A stretch of DNA of 64,000 nt. Origin: Heloderma charlesbogerti (taxonomy: Eukaryota; Chordata; Lepidosauria; Squamata; Helodermatidae). Below the pieces are notes generated by a model. That model was not told the DNA's origin and did no database searches. It worked only from the letters and a program-made list of their open reading frames with translations. Positions 32,301 to 39,926 of this stretch are shown here, in pieces; the first letter of the stretch is position 1, and each line of letters opens with the position of its first letter. Both the position numbers and the translations under genes were made by a program. Location of the stretch: positions 1,302,001 to 1,366,000 of the forward strand of contig JANEZZ010001866.1 in NCBI GenBank assembly GCA_026122225.1, written 5' to 3'.

Positions 32301-35147
32301 CGGGAAGAGTTTAAAGCCAAAATCTGCTGGTACTTTGGTATTTGGGCCATGCCCCTTTTACCTTCAGCTTCAACCACTGCTGGAATGTGGCCCCCGGGAA
32401 CCTCTCTGAGACGGAATCCAGCCCTTAGGCTGAAACAGGTTCCACATCCCTGCTATAGGTGCTCAGTCCAGGAGAGGAAAGCATAAGGTGTGTACAAATC
32501 CAAACACAGCCACCACACCCCGCAGTGACCCTGGAAACACCCCCACCAGGCAGGGGCAGAGCTGGCCCTGGCATCCACACGCGCACCACGCGGAGGGAGC
32601 CAATGAACTCAGGTGGGCCGGGACATGCCCCCAGCACGCCTCTCTGCATCAACAGGCCCTCGTTGCACAGCCAGCAACGACCTCGCTGCTGCCAGACCCA
32701 GTGGCGCTGCTTCCTGTCCTATTACCCCCCCCCCCCCCCCAGCCGGCATAACTGAAGTACAGGACTGCAGCTCAAGAGTCCCCTTTGGGGTAGGGTAAAG
32801 AAGGTTGCAGACAAGCACCCAGAATTTCATTTGCAGCGTTGGCCAGACTTCCGTCTTGCGCTTTCCATTTGTTCTGGTCCTCCGACTGAACACAGAGAAA
32901 TGGAAAGAAGACCTGCCCAAAATGTGCAGCCACTGATCCAGAAATGCAACGAAAGCCTCGGGTCAATGCATGGCACCTTTAAGGAACAATATTGTGTCTT
33001 CTGTTCTTGCAGGGAAGTCCTTACTGTGCTACTGTTCATTGCAAGGGCTTTCATTTCGGGAGGATTCCAAGCTGCTTATGTTTACACTCCTGAGGTAAGA
33101 AAGGACATCAGTTATTTGTAAAACAAGAGATCCTGTGAGACTTGGGCCTGACCAGCAGTAGTGCACTTAGGTAAGCTTAGACTCTGGAGTTAATGGCCTT
33201 ATGCCTGCCCGCCGCTTTATTTATTATTACATTTATATTCAGATTTTTTCCTCTTGCAAACAAGAGGTTGTTAGGTTAGGCTGAGAGTCAGCGGCTGGCT
33301 CAAAGTCCTCCGGCGAGCTTCATTGCCAAGTGGGGACTAGAACCTGGATCTCCCGAGCCCCAGTCCAACACTCTAACTACCACTCCACGCAGACTGTCTC
33401 TTTAGATGGGAATGTGTATTACTTCACTTCAAAATGAGGTCAGCCAGCCAGCTATGTTTGGGGGACTTCTGCCCAAAAGTCCTGCCCTGATGACACCATC
33501 ACTGCCCAAGCCTAGGTTCAGGATTTTGAGTGGTCTTGGGCAGGAAACCATCAGCCATGACCTCTTGAGCAGCAAGGAGGAGAGCAGAGAAGGGCATGCC
33601 AACCAAATCCCAGGAGACTTTGGGAGGGTATGATCTCTCTATTTGCATGGAGAAAACACAAAGACCTGGTTCGTACATAACGGCGGCAAATCCTACAGTT
33701 TGTTCTTAGGTTAACTTTGATTTGTTTAACCTACAAACAACCCAAAGTGTCCAGGTTCAGACATCACACTAACAAGCTACGGATCCAGGAAGGTGAGGAA
33801 TGTGAGATGTTTCTGGCTTTCCCTGCAGGTTTACCCAACAGCCACCCGTGCCCTGGGCCTTGGGACTTGTAGTGGAGTAGCCAGAGTTGGTGCACTCATC
33901 ACGCCCTTCATTGCACAGGTAAAACAATCTCTCTTTCTCTCTCTCTAATATTTGTGGCAAATCCATTCCTTGGTGGCCCTGCCCCCTTTCCCCCCAACTG
34001 CCAATCATTAGGTGGTTTCCTTGCTTTCGCGCTATTTTTCCCCCATTCTAAAAAGTTGAAACGCCTCCCCGAAGTTACTGGCAGTAAGAGCTTCAGGGTC
34101 GAATATGCTGGTATTCTGGCCCTCTCCTTTTGTCTCTGGTCTCACCCAGCACTGGAATGCAGCCCCTGAGTGCTTCTGCAAAATGGAATTCAGCCCTCAA
34201 GCTGAAAGAGGTTCTGCACCCCTGCAATAAACAGACAAATGCCTAACTGTCAGTCTGCCTAAGTGGACAAATATGGCCTTGTAAGAATGTGGTTTTAAGG
34301 TTCAAAAGCCAAAAGGCCCAGGGTGCTTCCGGACAGAGGGCTCCTAGCACTGGCAATCCAGAGGCATTCTGCAGCTATTCTGTCTTTTCCTCTTGGACAG
34401 ATGTTTTGGTAGAAAGAGAAAAGATGGAAGCAGTGGTGGGAAAACATGGGAGGGCTGCAAATTGAGGATGACATTGGCTCCCCCCATAACATTCCATGAA
34501 TGAGGCAGTTCGATTGCGCAGTAAAAGCCTGGTCTGGAAGCACCCTCGGGGCAGTGACTGGAACACGGACACCTTAGGAGCACGTGGCACAGCTGGGTTG
34601 TGAGCCCAGGCCAATCCCCTGAACAACACTGACTCATCTTTATTTATTATTACCTATCTCACCTATTTTCCTCTTGCAAGGAGCCCAAGGTAGTGTGCAC
34701 GATCCTCTTCCCCCTCTCCATTTTATCCTCACAACAACCCTGTGAGGTAGGTTAGGTTGAGAGTCAGTGACTGGCCCAAAGTCATGCCGTGAGCTTCATG
34801 GCAGAGTGGGGGCTTGTACCTGGGTCTCCCAAGTCCTAGCCCAACACTCTAACCACTACACCACACAGCCTCAGAGTTAAATCAGCAGCCTTTCTGTGTC
34901 CATACATGGGCAAGTGCCAGGGCCTTTGCTGACTTCCTCCTTCCCTCCACGTCAGGTCATGCTGGAGTCCTCTGTCTACTTGACGCTGATCGTTTATAGC
35001 GGGTGCTGTGTCCTGGCAGCCCTGGCCTCTTGCTTGCTGCCCATCGAAACCAAAGGCCGTGGCTTGCAGGAGTCCACCCACAGAGAATGGGGGCAAGAGA
35101 TGTTTGGCCGCGGAATGCCCCGGTCAAACTCTGGATCTCAAGGGTGA
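10948..35147 (+). CDS. SVOP: SVOP, synaptic vesicle 2-related protein (complete, 16 coding exons)
   Basis: SVOP is a 12-helix major facilitator superfamily protein of synaptic vesicles, related to SV2; its transported substrate is not established. Coding exons: 10948-10982, 15781-15941, 16304-16389, 16641-16739, 17892-17963, 18982-19106, 24729-24792, 25802-25927, 26421-26549, 27146-27219, 29333-29409, 29899-30006, 31180-31291, 33013-33094, 33829-33918, 34956-35147. They total 1632 bases, 543 residues, close to human (548), and all phases agree. The cytoplasmic N-terminus is acidic (1-80). The MFS loop motif DRYGRKT is at 145-151, PESAR at 259-263 after helix 6, DRIGRKK at 395-401, and PIETKGRGL after helix 12. 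The Cys-containing luminal loop is at about 345-370. The tail ends RSNSGSQG, a few residues shorter than human. Intron 3 begins with GC instead of GT. Intron 6 hosts a CR1 LINE. Transcription probably starts in the CpG island. Confidence 0.96.
13245..13592 (-). mobile_element. tRNA-derived SINE interrupted by a hairpin element, SVOP intron 1
   Basis: SINE body at 13245-13412 and head at 13556-13592 (AACCACTGCACCACCCAGC) are separated by the inverted-repeat element 13413-13555. Confidence 0.8.
13413..13555. mobile_element. Hairpin DNA element nested in a SINE
   Basis: Same family as 30455-30591 (CAGCCTTTCCCCAACCAC ... GGTTGGGGAAGGCAG). CTCTAACT and CTCCAACC on the two sides fit an aged 8-bp duplication inside the SINE. 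Confidence 0.8.
13795..13985. repeat. Inverted repeat, unclassified family
   Basis: The arm GGCTCTAATGTCCGTGGGG pairs with CCACGGACATCGGAGCC, and AACCAGTCAGAACTCTAAA pairs with TTTAGAGTTCTGACTGGTT. Single arms recur at 18505-18605 and 54845-54945. Confidence 0.7.
14228..14344. mobile_element. Hairpin DNA element
   Basis: CAGCCTTCCCCAATTGGATG to GTCGGGGAAGGCC, with inner arms GGACTACAAGTCCC and TGCAGTCCAACACA. Confidence 0.72.
14435..14568 (-). mobile_element. Second tRNA-derived SINE family, reversed fragment
   Basis: GGGTCTCAGGCAGAGATGAG and AGATGCCAGGAACAGAACTG match this SINE in reverse. Confidence 0.65.
15010..15215 (-). mobile_element. tRNA-derived SINE, SVOP intron 1
   Basis: Contains CACCTTTCCTCCAAGGAGCC, GACTGGCCCAAAGTCACCCA and a degraded head; same family as 30040-30285. 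Confidence 0.82.
15781..15941 (+). CDS. SVOP: SVOP coding exon 2
   Basis: Acceptor TCTCTAG, donor GATG|GTGAGT. Encodes the acidic cytoplasmic N-terminus, residues about 12-65, including [10 protein letters not shown] and FANPTD. Confidence 0.96.
16095..16135. repeat. GT/CA microsatellite in SVOP intron 2
   Basis: GTGTGTGTGTGT followed directly by ACACACAAACACACACA, a small inverted pair. Confidence 0.92.
16178..16282 (+). mobile_element. CR1/L3-like 3' end just before SVOP exon 3
   Basis: Contains GGTCTGATCCAGCAGGGCTC. Ends about 20 bases before the exon 3 acceptor. Confidence 0.75.
16304..16389 (+). CDS. SVOP: SVOP coding exon 3 (followed by a GC donor)
   Basis: Acceptor CTTCCAG. Encodes residues 66-94 with [16 protein letters not shown] leading into helix 1. 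The exon ends after TGG, and the intron starts GCAAGT. No in-frame GT donor gives the conserved Trp-Met junction. Confidence 0.94.
16641..16739 (+). CDS. SVOP: SVOP coding exon 4
   Basis: Acceptor CTTCTAG, donor TCG|GTAGGA. Encodes residues 95-127, [11 protein letters not shown] through WQVALLTS: the end of helix 1, the first luminal loop and the start of helix 2. Confidence 0.96.
17458..17627 (-). mobile_element. BovB 3' fragment in SVOP intron 4
   Basis: Matches the terminal 170 bases of BovB and keeps the undeleted C-terminal frame ([21 protein letters not shown] across the end). The terminal motif GTTCAGTCG is duplicated at the tail. Confidence 0.88.
17892..17963 (+). CDS. SVOP: SVOP coding exon 5
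   Basis: Acceptor ACTGCAG, donor ACG|GTAAGT. Encodes residues 128-151: helix 2 and the MFS signature loop [11 protein letters not shown]. Confidence 0.97.
18505..18605. repeat. Single arm of the family at 13795
   Basis: GGCTCCGATGTCAGTGGGGA and CAGTCAGAACTGTAAAGGAG match one arm of the inverted repeat at 13795-13985. Confidence 0.6.
18982..19106 (+). CDS. SVOP: SVOP coding exon 6
   Basis: Acceptor ATGCAG, donor TC|GTAAGT. Encodes residues 152-192 plus two bases: helices 3 and 4 with [15 protein letters not shown]. Confidence 0.97.
19945..22845 (-). mobile_element. CR1 LINE, about 2.9 kb, decayed, in SVOP intron 6
   Basis: The 3' end shows the CR1 ATTCTATG repeat and the GGTTGGAAGGGACC motif. 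Pieces in order on the minus strand: endonuclease ([27 protein letters not shown]) near 22730-22131; reverse transcriptase ([18 protein letters not shown] at 21340, FADDTKLGG near 20800); and the C-terminal block ([25 protein letters not shown]) to 20028. Several frameshifts and stops break it. The 5' end is missing or beyond recognition. Confidence 0.93.
23150..24140 (+). other. SVOP intron 6, unassigned part
   Basis: Apart from a weak hairpin fragment at its left I see no coding, RNA or repeat feature. Confidence 0.5.
24538..24590. repeat. (GT)n microsatellite in SVOP intron 6
   Basis: A run of about 17 GT units 140 bases before exon 7. A shorter interrupted GT run is at 24318-24346. Confidence 0.95.
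24729..24792 (+). CDS. SVOP: SVOP coding exon 7
   Basis: Acceptor CTCTCCAG, donor GAG|GTAGGT. Encodes [16 protein letters not shown] onwards, residues 194-214. Confidence 0.97.
24920..25112. repeat. Unclassified interspersed repeat, palindromic copy
   Basis: AACAAAGAGTCTTG at the left pairs with CAAGACTCTTTGTTG at the right; GCGTAAGCTTTCATGGGCG lies within. Inserted in SVOP intron 7. Confidence 0.6.
25802..25927 (+). CDS. SVOP: SVOP coding exon 8
   Basis: Acceptor GGGCAG, donor TTT|GTGAGT. Encodes residues 215-256, helices 5 and 6. Confidence 0.97.
25975..26256 (+). mobile_element. CR1/L3-like 3' end in SVOP intron 8
   Basis: Ends with the recurrent motif CTGATCCAGCATGGCTCTTG. Related ends occur at 16180-16280 (+), and in reverse at 1594-1780, 28440-28835 and 49405-49600. 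Confidence 0.75.
26280..26352. repeat. (TCCC)n(TTTC)n microsatellite before SVOP exon 9
   Basis: Pure pyrimidine compound repeat 70 bases upstream of the exon 9 acceptor; may extend the polypyrimidine tract. Confidence 0.95.
26421..26549 (+). CDS. SVOP: SVOP coding exon 9
   Basis: Acceptor CCCTCAG, donor CAG|GTGAGT. Encodes [14 protein letters not shown] and the central cytoplasmic loop, residues 257-299. A TCCC/TTTC microsatellite lies just upstream of the acceptor. Confidence 0.97.
26645..26965 (-). mobile_element. L2-like 3' end in SVOP intron 9
   Basis: On the plus strand TTTATATCCCACCTTTC is followed by an A-rich block and then CACCTTGGGGCCACGGCAGA, the reverse of an L2-like end. Confidence 0.75.
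27146..27219 (+). CDS. SVOP: SVOP coding exon 10
   Basis: Acceptor AAACAG, donor TG|GTAAGA. Encodes [16 protein letters not shown] and the start of helix 7, residues 300-323 plus two bases. Confidence 0.97.
27668..28260 (-). mobile_element. L2-like 3' end in SVOP intron 10, interrupted by CR1
   Basis: AT-rich 3' region from 27668, then CATTAGCC-like coding remnants. A CR1 copy at 27974-28141 splits it. It resumes with GCCACAGCAGAGAAGGCCCT. Confidence 0.72.
27974..28141 (-). mobile_element. CR1 3' fragment nested in an L2-like element
   Basis: The CR1 3' end interrupts an L2-like sequence that continues at 28145 (CCACAACCTGGGTGCCAC). The L2-like copy is therefore older. Confidence 0.82.
28360..28840 (-). 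mobile_element. CR1/L3-like 3' fragment in SVOP intron 10
   Basis: Contains GATCTGACCAAAGGCCAAT and ACCTCCATGGATTTGTCTAA, typical of the diverged CR1/L3 ends; reading frames are broken. Confidence 0.72.
29333..29409 (+). CDS. SVOP: SVOP coding exon 11
   Basis: Acceptor CCCACAG after a CT-rich tract, donor AGCT|GTGAGT. Encodes helix 7, [18 protein letters not shown], and part of the luminal loop, residues 325-349. Confidence 0.95.
29899..30006 (+). CDS. SVOP: SVOP coding exon 12
   Basis: Acceptor ATCTAAG (an AAG acceptor after a CTTT/CTTA-rich tract), donor CCAG|GTAGGC. Encodes the Cys-containing luminal loop and the beginning of helix 8, residues 351-385. Confidence 0.93.
30040..30285 (+). 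mobile_element. tRNA-derived SINE with L2-like tail, in SVOP intron 12
   Basis: The head has box-like motifs (GTGTAGTGGCGAGAGTACTG, GGGTTCTAGTCCCCACTC). The body includes TGACTTTGGGCCAGTCAC. The tail GCCGCCTTGGGTTCC ends in AAATAAATAA. Reversed copies are at 13245, 15010, 33205, 34635 and 37738. Confidence 0.85.
30455..30591. mobile_element. Short hairpin DNA element with near-perfect 8-bp TSD
   Basis: Most of its length is an inverted repeat (GGACTACAAATCCC paired with GAATTGTAGTCC; TGGTGCCCTTCAGAT paired with ATCTGAAGGGCACCA). CTCCAGAT at 30447-30454 and CTCCAGCT at 30592-30599 look like an aged duplication. The family recurs throughout the window. Confidence 0.82.
31180..31291 (+). CDS. 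SVOP: SVOP coding exon 13
   Basis: Acceptor CCTCCAG, donor GGAAG|GTGAGC. Encodes helix 8, the loop DRIGRKK and helix 9, residues 387-422. Confidence 0.97.
31879..32022. mobile_element. Hairpin DNA element
   Basis: Inverted repeat with GGATGTGCTGGACAACAACT and GTAGTCCAACATAGCTGGAG arms; ends TTGGGGAAGGCC. Confidence 0.78.
32111..32452. mobile_element. hAT-like nonautonomous element with perfect 8-bp TSD, SVOP intron 13
   Basis: Starts CAGGGGTGCAGAACCTC and ends GAAACAGGTTCCACATCCCTG in shortened form, giving imperfect terminal inverted repeats. CTATAGGT flanks it at 32103-32110 and 32453-32460. Eight-base duplications and a CAGGGGTG terminus are typical of hAT. It has no coding capacity. Related copies: 33945-34224, 45209-45512, 46765-46925 and, reversed, 53030-53254. 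Confidence 0.88.
33013..33094 (+). CDS. SVOP: SVOP coding exon 14
   Basis: Acceptor TTGCAG, donor GAG|GTAAGA. Encodes helix 10 ending AAYVYTPE, residues 424-450. Confidence 0.97.
33205..33398 (-). mobile_element. tRNA-derived SINE, SVOP intron 14
   Basis: Contains GGCTGAGAGTCAGCGGCTGG and AACTACCACTCCACGCAGAC; same family. Confidence 0.82.
33829..33918 (+). CDS. SVOP: SVOP coding exon 15
   Basis: Acceptor CCTGCAG, donor CAG|GTAAAA. Encodes [12 protein letters not shown] and helix 11, residues 451-480. Confidence 0.97.
33945..34224. mobile_element. hAT-like nonautonomous element, copy
   Basis: Ends AGAGGTTCTGCACCCCTG; the body shares CTGGTATTCTGGCC and CACTGGAATGCAGCCCC with 32111-32452. 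The left terminus is degraded. Confidence 0.75.
34318..34551. mobile_element. Inverted-repeat DNA element, GGTGCTTCC family
   Basis: Starts GGTGCTTCCGGACAGAGGGC and ends CTGGTCTGGAAGCACCC. Copies at 39716-39926 and 43128-43311 share the ends and body (AAGATGGAAG..GTGGG.AAAACA). No TSD is visible. Confidence 0.75.
34635..34870 (-). mobile_element. tRNA-derived SINE, SVOP intron 15
   Basis: Contains GACTGGCCCAAAGTCATGCC and CTAACCACTACACCACACAG about 85 bases before SVOP exon 16; same family. Confidence 0.85.
34956..35147 (+). CDS. SVOP: SVOP coding exon 16 and stop
   Basis: Acceptor CGTCAG. Encodes helix 12, [12 protein letters not shown] and the C-terminal tail ending RSNSGSQG, then TGA at 35145-35147. 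Confidence 0.96.
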   Translation, partial: VMLESSVYLTLIVYSGCCVLAALASCLLPIETKGRGLQESTHREWGQEMFGRGMPRSNSGSQG

Positions 35148-35645
35148 CGGGGCACATCACTGCAGCCATAGGGAAGTCTGGAGAGGGGGTTCCCCCCAAA
35201 ACTCCCAAGTCTGGCGTCTGAGAAGCAGGACATCTAGATACTGCCGTGCGTTTTCCAAAAGCAAGAACGCTCCGCCTGTGTCTCCTTGGACTCCTTTTTT
35301 GCTCGCACCCATCGCCATTCCCTCGTGCAAGGAGAGGAACTAGATCTGGAAAGCGAATGTGTGGGCGTGTGTTGGGGAGGAAGGTGATGGAGCTAGGGAA
35401 GAAGAGAGGGAGCCTTTCCCAAGCTGTCTGCTGTGTTTTCATGGCTGACAAACAACAACTACAACAACCCAAACGAGTTTAGTTTCTTGGTGCCAAGCAA
35501 GTCCCTCTGTGTCAAGCAAGCAGTTCGATGAACATGATTTAGACTCCTCTGTCCACAAGTGGCCAATGCCCTTGACACACGCAAGTAAGTGGGCCTGTAT
35601 CTAAGCGCACTCGTTCCTGCTGTAGCATGCAGTCCGGTCTTGTGC

Positions 35646-35651
35646 ATTAAA
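35646..35651 (+). terminator. Possible proximal SVOP polyadenylation signal (ATTAAA)
   Basis: An ATTAAA hexamer lies about 500 bases after the SVOP stop in non-repetitive sequence. Use is unproven. Confidence 0.3.
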
Positions 35652-35845
35652 TTACCGGCCGTGCACTTTTTCAGTCGTAAACAACCATCGGCACCCATGA
35701 ACCATGGTCAGTCTGCTCAGAGCCTCCTTGCTGATCCGTGTTGCTTTTTGAGGAGTTGCTGGGCACTTGACTAAATGGGCGTCCCTTCGCTGACAAAGAG
35801 TGTCGCTGGACCTAGAGGGGAAGTCTGCAAAGAAGTCTGTGCAAT

Positions 35846-36180
35846 TGGAAATGCCGTGTACAGTTCTGGTTGGCCTCATCTCAAACGAGATATCATATGG
35901 CTGGAAGAGGGTGCTGAAAAGGGCCACTGAAAGGATCAAAGGATGGGAACACCGCTCCTATGAGGGAAAGTTAAGTATTTGGTAGGGCTTTTTAGTTTAG
36001 AAAAAAGACAGCTAAAGGAGCAGTTTATAAGTTTATAACCTATAGAAGTTTATAAAATGATGCATGGTGTGGACCAAGTAGATAAAGAGACTTTTTTCTC
36101 CCTCTCTAGTCAATTTCACTCAGGATCATCCAGTGAAATTGATGGCAGCAGGTTCAGGACAGGCAAATCGATTACAACCA
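35846..36180 (+). mobile_element. CR1/L3-like LINE 3' coding remnant
   Basis: A short frame reads WKRVLKRATERIKGWEHRSY, resembling the CR1 block before the C-terminus, followed by sequence typical of the 3' end. It lies in the presumed SVOP 3' UTR or just after it. Confidence 0.72.
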
Positions 36181-36345
36181 AGAATCCTTGAGCCACTTTA
36201 AAGACAGACAACGTATTGTGCCGTAAGCTTTCATGGACTACAGCCTACCATTAGATGCATGCACATACACACATAAATTGGCTAGGCTTTAAGGTGCCAC
36301 TGGAGTCTTTGTTTTTTGCTGCAACGGACTACCATGGCTCCTCCT
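36178..36345. repeat. Unclassified interspersed repeat
   Basis: Contains GTGCCGTAAGCTTTCATGGA and GGTGCCACTGGAGTCTTTG. Related sequence at 10070-10235 and 24920-25110 shares the GTAAGCTTTCATGGG and AAGACTC motifs. Confidence 0.55.
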
Positions 36346-36477
36346 CTGGAAAATTAATTCTTCACATAACGTATAATTAATTTGTGGAAGCAGCCAAGGT
36401 TCTTGGCCAGTTCTGGATATTTATTTCTATTTATTTAAGTTATTTATACCCTGCCTTTCAAACTAATTTTCCAAAGT

Positions 36478-36705
36478 GAGAAAGGGCTCAGTGGTAGAAT
36501 GCATACTTGCATGTAGAAACTGCCTGGTTCAGTTCCTGGCATTCCCAGGGAGGACTGGGAAAGGCTGTGCCTGAAACCCAGGAGACCTGCTATATGAGGT
36601 AGCTTCCTGTTATAGACCAGGTATTTGGATTGCAGTCTCTGATGGATGTGAGAGGTATCACTTCCAATGGTGCAGGCATGCATATTTTTCTTTGTCTCAC
36701 TATTG
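36478..36705 (+). mobile_element. Second tRNA-derived SINE family
   Basis: The head GGGCTCAGTGGTAGAATGCA and TGGTTCAGTTCCTGGCA resemble tRNA A and B boxes. Other copies: 39105-39290 (+), and reversed at 9895-10035 and 14435-14565. Confidence 0.72.
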
Positions 36706-37354
36706 CCTCTGGTCAAATAGGTCTTGCAGGGTTTGAAAACAAAACAAAAACCTGTGCAGCCTGTTTGACCAGGGGCAGATGTGAGGTAAATGACTAGACC
36801 ATGAGTGGCAGTTCCTCATTCAAAACTGTCTCCATTCACAGTTTCAGCCAATAAAAATACCCAGGAGATTTAAGCTATTTTATTTAAATCACAGAAGTGA
36901 ACATTGGCATAGCCCTTCAAACAATTTTCTATAATGCTAAAAATATAAAAAGGCCAAAGAAGCTTGTATTAGAGTTCTTTGCCTGCAGGATGTCAAAAAT
37001 AGGATGGTCAAGGAACTCTGATTCAGCCACCTTTAGAAGACAGCTTGATACACATCAGGGAATGTAGCTGTTAGTACTTTCTTAGCTTAGGCTCCATCTT
37101 CCTGATTTCACATCATTTCTGCATTTTTATGCTGCAGATTCAAAATTTACAACATCACACTGAAATAAGACACTCCTGTAAGGTTTTACATTTCAGTTGC
37201 AGTGACATTTTGTCTCAGTGAAGTATTTCAAACTCATAAGCCACTCTGAGGGGCTAAGACCAAGGGTGGCAACATGACACCGTCCAGTCATATTCAAGGC
37301 TTTCTCTTCTGGGGGCTGGCCATTCAGAGAGGTTTTTCCCCCCTACCAGGTTAA

Positions 37355-37700
37355 GGGCGCAATCCTATAGCCGCTAGTTAGTGGCTAGGTGGCCATAGGA
37401 TAGGTCGGCTCGGAGCCTGCACTCCGAGGTCGGTTCCCGGAGAATCGACCCCCACCCTCTCCCACGCCGCCTCGTAGGCAGTGCGGATCGGCCCCGCGCT
37501 CTGGGCTTGTAAGAGCAGCGTGGAGTGAACGGGGTGTTCCTGGGGGCGGGCCAGGGCAGGGAAGTTTGAAATCCGGTATGACACATCCTATGTGTCATCC
37601 AGCCGCTGCTTCCCATGCTCTGAGGTCCTGTGGCTAGACAGCCGAAAGGCGGTTGCCCCTGGAGTTGGAGGCGACCGTTGATATTGATAGGATTGCTCCC
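37355..37700. mobile_element. DNA element with short terminal inverted repeats
   Basis: GGGCGCAATCCTATAG at the left and GATAGGATTGCTCCC at the right, with TTAA before and TAAG after. The GC-rich interior has no recognised coding sequence. Confidence 0.6.
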
Positions 37701-37737
37701 TAAGTGTTGTAGGCTAAATCCAGCCTCCAAACCTCAA

Positions 37738-37978
37738 GGTGTTTATTTTATTTATTACATTTATATCCCACCTTTTTTCCTCTTTAAGGAACCCAAGGCG
37801 GCATACATAATCCCTTTCCATTTTATCCTCACAACAACAACAACAGCCCTGTGAGATAGGTTGGGCTGAGAGTCTGTGACTGGCCCAAAGTCACCCAGTG
37901 AGCTTCGTGGCCAAGTGGGGACTAGAACCCAGATCTCCTGACTTGCAGTCAACACTCCAGGCGCTACACCACACGGGC
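37738..37978 (-). mobile_element. tRNA-derived SINE between SVOP and DAO
   Basis: Contains ATATCCCACCTTTTTTCCTC, GACTGGCCCAAAGTCACCCA and CGCTACACCACACGGGC; same family. Confidence 0.85.
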
Positions 37979-38039
37979 TTTCTTTGCTTCTGGGTAGGAC
38001 TTTTGAAATACTGGTGGTGATGAAATTCATAATGTCCAC

Positions 38040-38860
38040 ATAAGACAACATAAATCTTTTTTGAACTACGTTTGCTTTATATGTTTTATTAAATACTGTG
38101 TAAAAGTGTACATAACCCCTGGGGATTCATCCACCTTCACAACTACACCAGCTTTTTGTTGAACAGTAGTAACCATAAAAAAGGGATTGCCAAATTGAAT
38201 CACACATAATTTAATAAATCAATGGGATTTCTCTTGGATGGTATAAATCAAGTTAAATTTAGTAAGAGCTCTGGACTTGTTAAGCTAGAAATCTACAGTA
38301 TTGTCTTAACTGAAATATATATATATATATAAAATCTGGCTTTTATACATAATGCCCTACAAATGCTCAGAAACCATTAAAAATAATAATACAAAAATCA
38401 CCCGTGTATATAACAAATGCTTCCAAAGATTTTGTTCTAAATGCATTATGAATTTTTCATCTGAGATAAATTACAGTTGGTACATTCATTAAAAAAAATA
38501 ATGAAGCAAAAATATCATTTGGAATTGAACTTACTTGTGGTGTTCGGAATTCTGTCGGTCATCCAGTTCGTTAACGTGCAAAGCTGTCGTGAGGGGAAAG
38601 CGATTCTCCGTGTGTGTGTGATGACTGATCTTCGTATTCCTCAATGCTTGCCGGAAAAAAAGAACACTTGAATGTCTCTGCTGTGTGTGAATGTACAGTT
38701 CCGAAACTTAGACATGTGTTCATTTTGAAGACGAGACTTCTGTAAACTGAGCTTATTGTACTATATTCTTCTGTTTCTCTGTTAATGATGCAACCTTAGT
38801 TTGATTCCACACTGGGTATTTTATGTTGAATAAATGGTTTTTACAATAATAAGCCTTGTG
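38040..38860 (+). other. AT-rich single-copy block, probable SVOP 3' UTR end
   Basis: Low-GC sequence with no transposon resemblance, followed by AATAAA at 38829. The position after SVOP and ahead of convergent DAO fits a long 3' UTR. This is inference without transcript data. Confidence 0.4.
38829..38834 (+). terminator. Possible distal SVOP polyadenylation signal (AATAAA)
   Basis: This AATAAA closes an AT-rich, apparently non-repetitive block from about 38040 to 38860 that looks like a 3' untranslated region. If used, the SVOP 3' UTR would be about 3.7 kb and contain several transposon copies. Confidence 0.4.
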
Positions 38861-39104
38861 GAGTTTTCTGGCTGTTCTGGGCCCAAAACAGAGATCATCT
38901 CTCCATAGGACTGCATGAATACACAGCTCAGCTTCTCCCAAGGTAATTTGCTGTAGATGAACCTGGACCAGAAATCAGCCAAGAGGTGGGTGAAGGCAAT
39001 AGTGAAGAGGAGGAGCAAGTCCAGGGGCGCTTGTCAGTAGGCCCCTGCTGGGGTGCGGACCCTTGGCAGGTGCCCAACCATACCTTGATGTCAGCCCTGT
39101 CAAC

Positions 39105-39292
39105 TCAGAGAGAGTGTCTACAGCTCAGTGGCACAACCCAGGTTCAATCCCCAGCACCTCTTATTGAAAGAAACTCAGCTAGCAGGACTGGAAAAGAGCC
39201 AAGGCCTTTGATTGGCAGTTTGACTCTCCAAGTAGACTGCACTGGGCTAGAAGGCCCAATGTACAAGGCAGCTTTATGTGTTCAAAATTCTC
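39105..39292 (+). mobile_element. Second tRNA-derived SINE family, copy
   Basis: CTACAGCTCAGTGGCACAAC and CAGGTTCAATCCCCAGCACC, ending AAGGCAGCTTTATGTGTTC. Confidence 0.75.
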
Positions 39293-39334
39293 CATTTTTG
39301 TTTAGCAGATTTTGTCTGTGCAAAGCTCAGACTC

Positions 39335-39455
39335 CAGCCTCCCCCAATGGTACCCTCCAGATGTGTTGGACTACCATCCCCGTTGCCCCCAGCTTGACTG
39401 GTGATGTGAGTTGTAGCCCAGCACATCTGGAAGGCACCAGAGTGGGGTCTGCTGC
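39335..39455. mobile_element. Hairpin DNA element
   Basis: TACCCTCCAGATGTGTTGGA paired with GCACATCTGGAAGGCACC. Partial half copies also lie near 15575-15630, 23060-23105, 43605-43675, 50405-50475 and 52945-53010. Confidence 0.68.
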
Positions 39456-39715
39456 TCCATTCCTTCCTCTGCCTCTGTTGCTTATCCCACTTTTTGTCAC
39501 ACACTGGATGCTGCAGAGACTGAATGACAAACAAGCCCATACATTTTACTTGGGTGCATCCCATCATCAATCATTTGGGCAGTCAGCCTGCGCCTCTTAA
39601 GGACCAAGCTCAGGGGGAACTTGTTCTAATTGGCTGGACCTTTTGACCATCACAGAGACACTCCATCCAGTTAGAAAAACTGGGCAAAATATTAATAAGA
39701 CGCTACAAACATTTG

Positions 39716-39926
39716 GGGTGCTTCCAGACAGAGGGCTCCTAGAACTACCAATTAGAAAACACTGTACGGCCATTCCACCTTTTTGGCTTAATGGATTTTC
39801 TGTAGTAAGAAAAAAGATGGAAGGAGCAGTGGGAAAACACAATGGGGCAAAGAGTGGAAGACAAGTCTGGGCCCCCTGTAAAATTCTGACAACAGTGCGA
39901 TAAAAGCCTCTTCTGGAAGCACCCTT
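39716..39926. mobile_element. Inverted-repeat DNA element, GGTGCTTCC family
   Basis: Starts GGGTGCTTCCAGACAGAGGG and ends TTCTGGAAGCACCC. Confidence 0.78.

Noticed and set aside
36478..36560. Functional tRNA gene
   Set aside because: The A- and B-box-like sequence belongs to a SINE; the body does not fold into a complete tRNA and related copies occur in the window.
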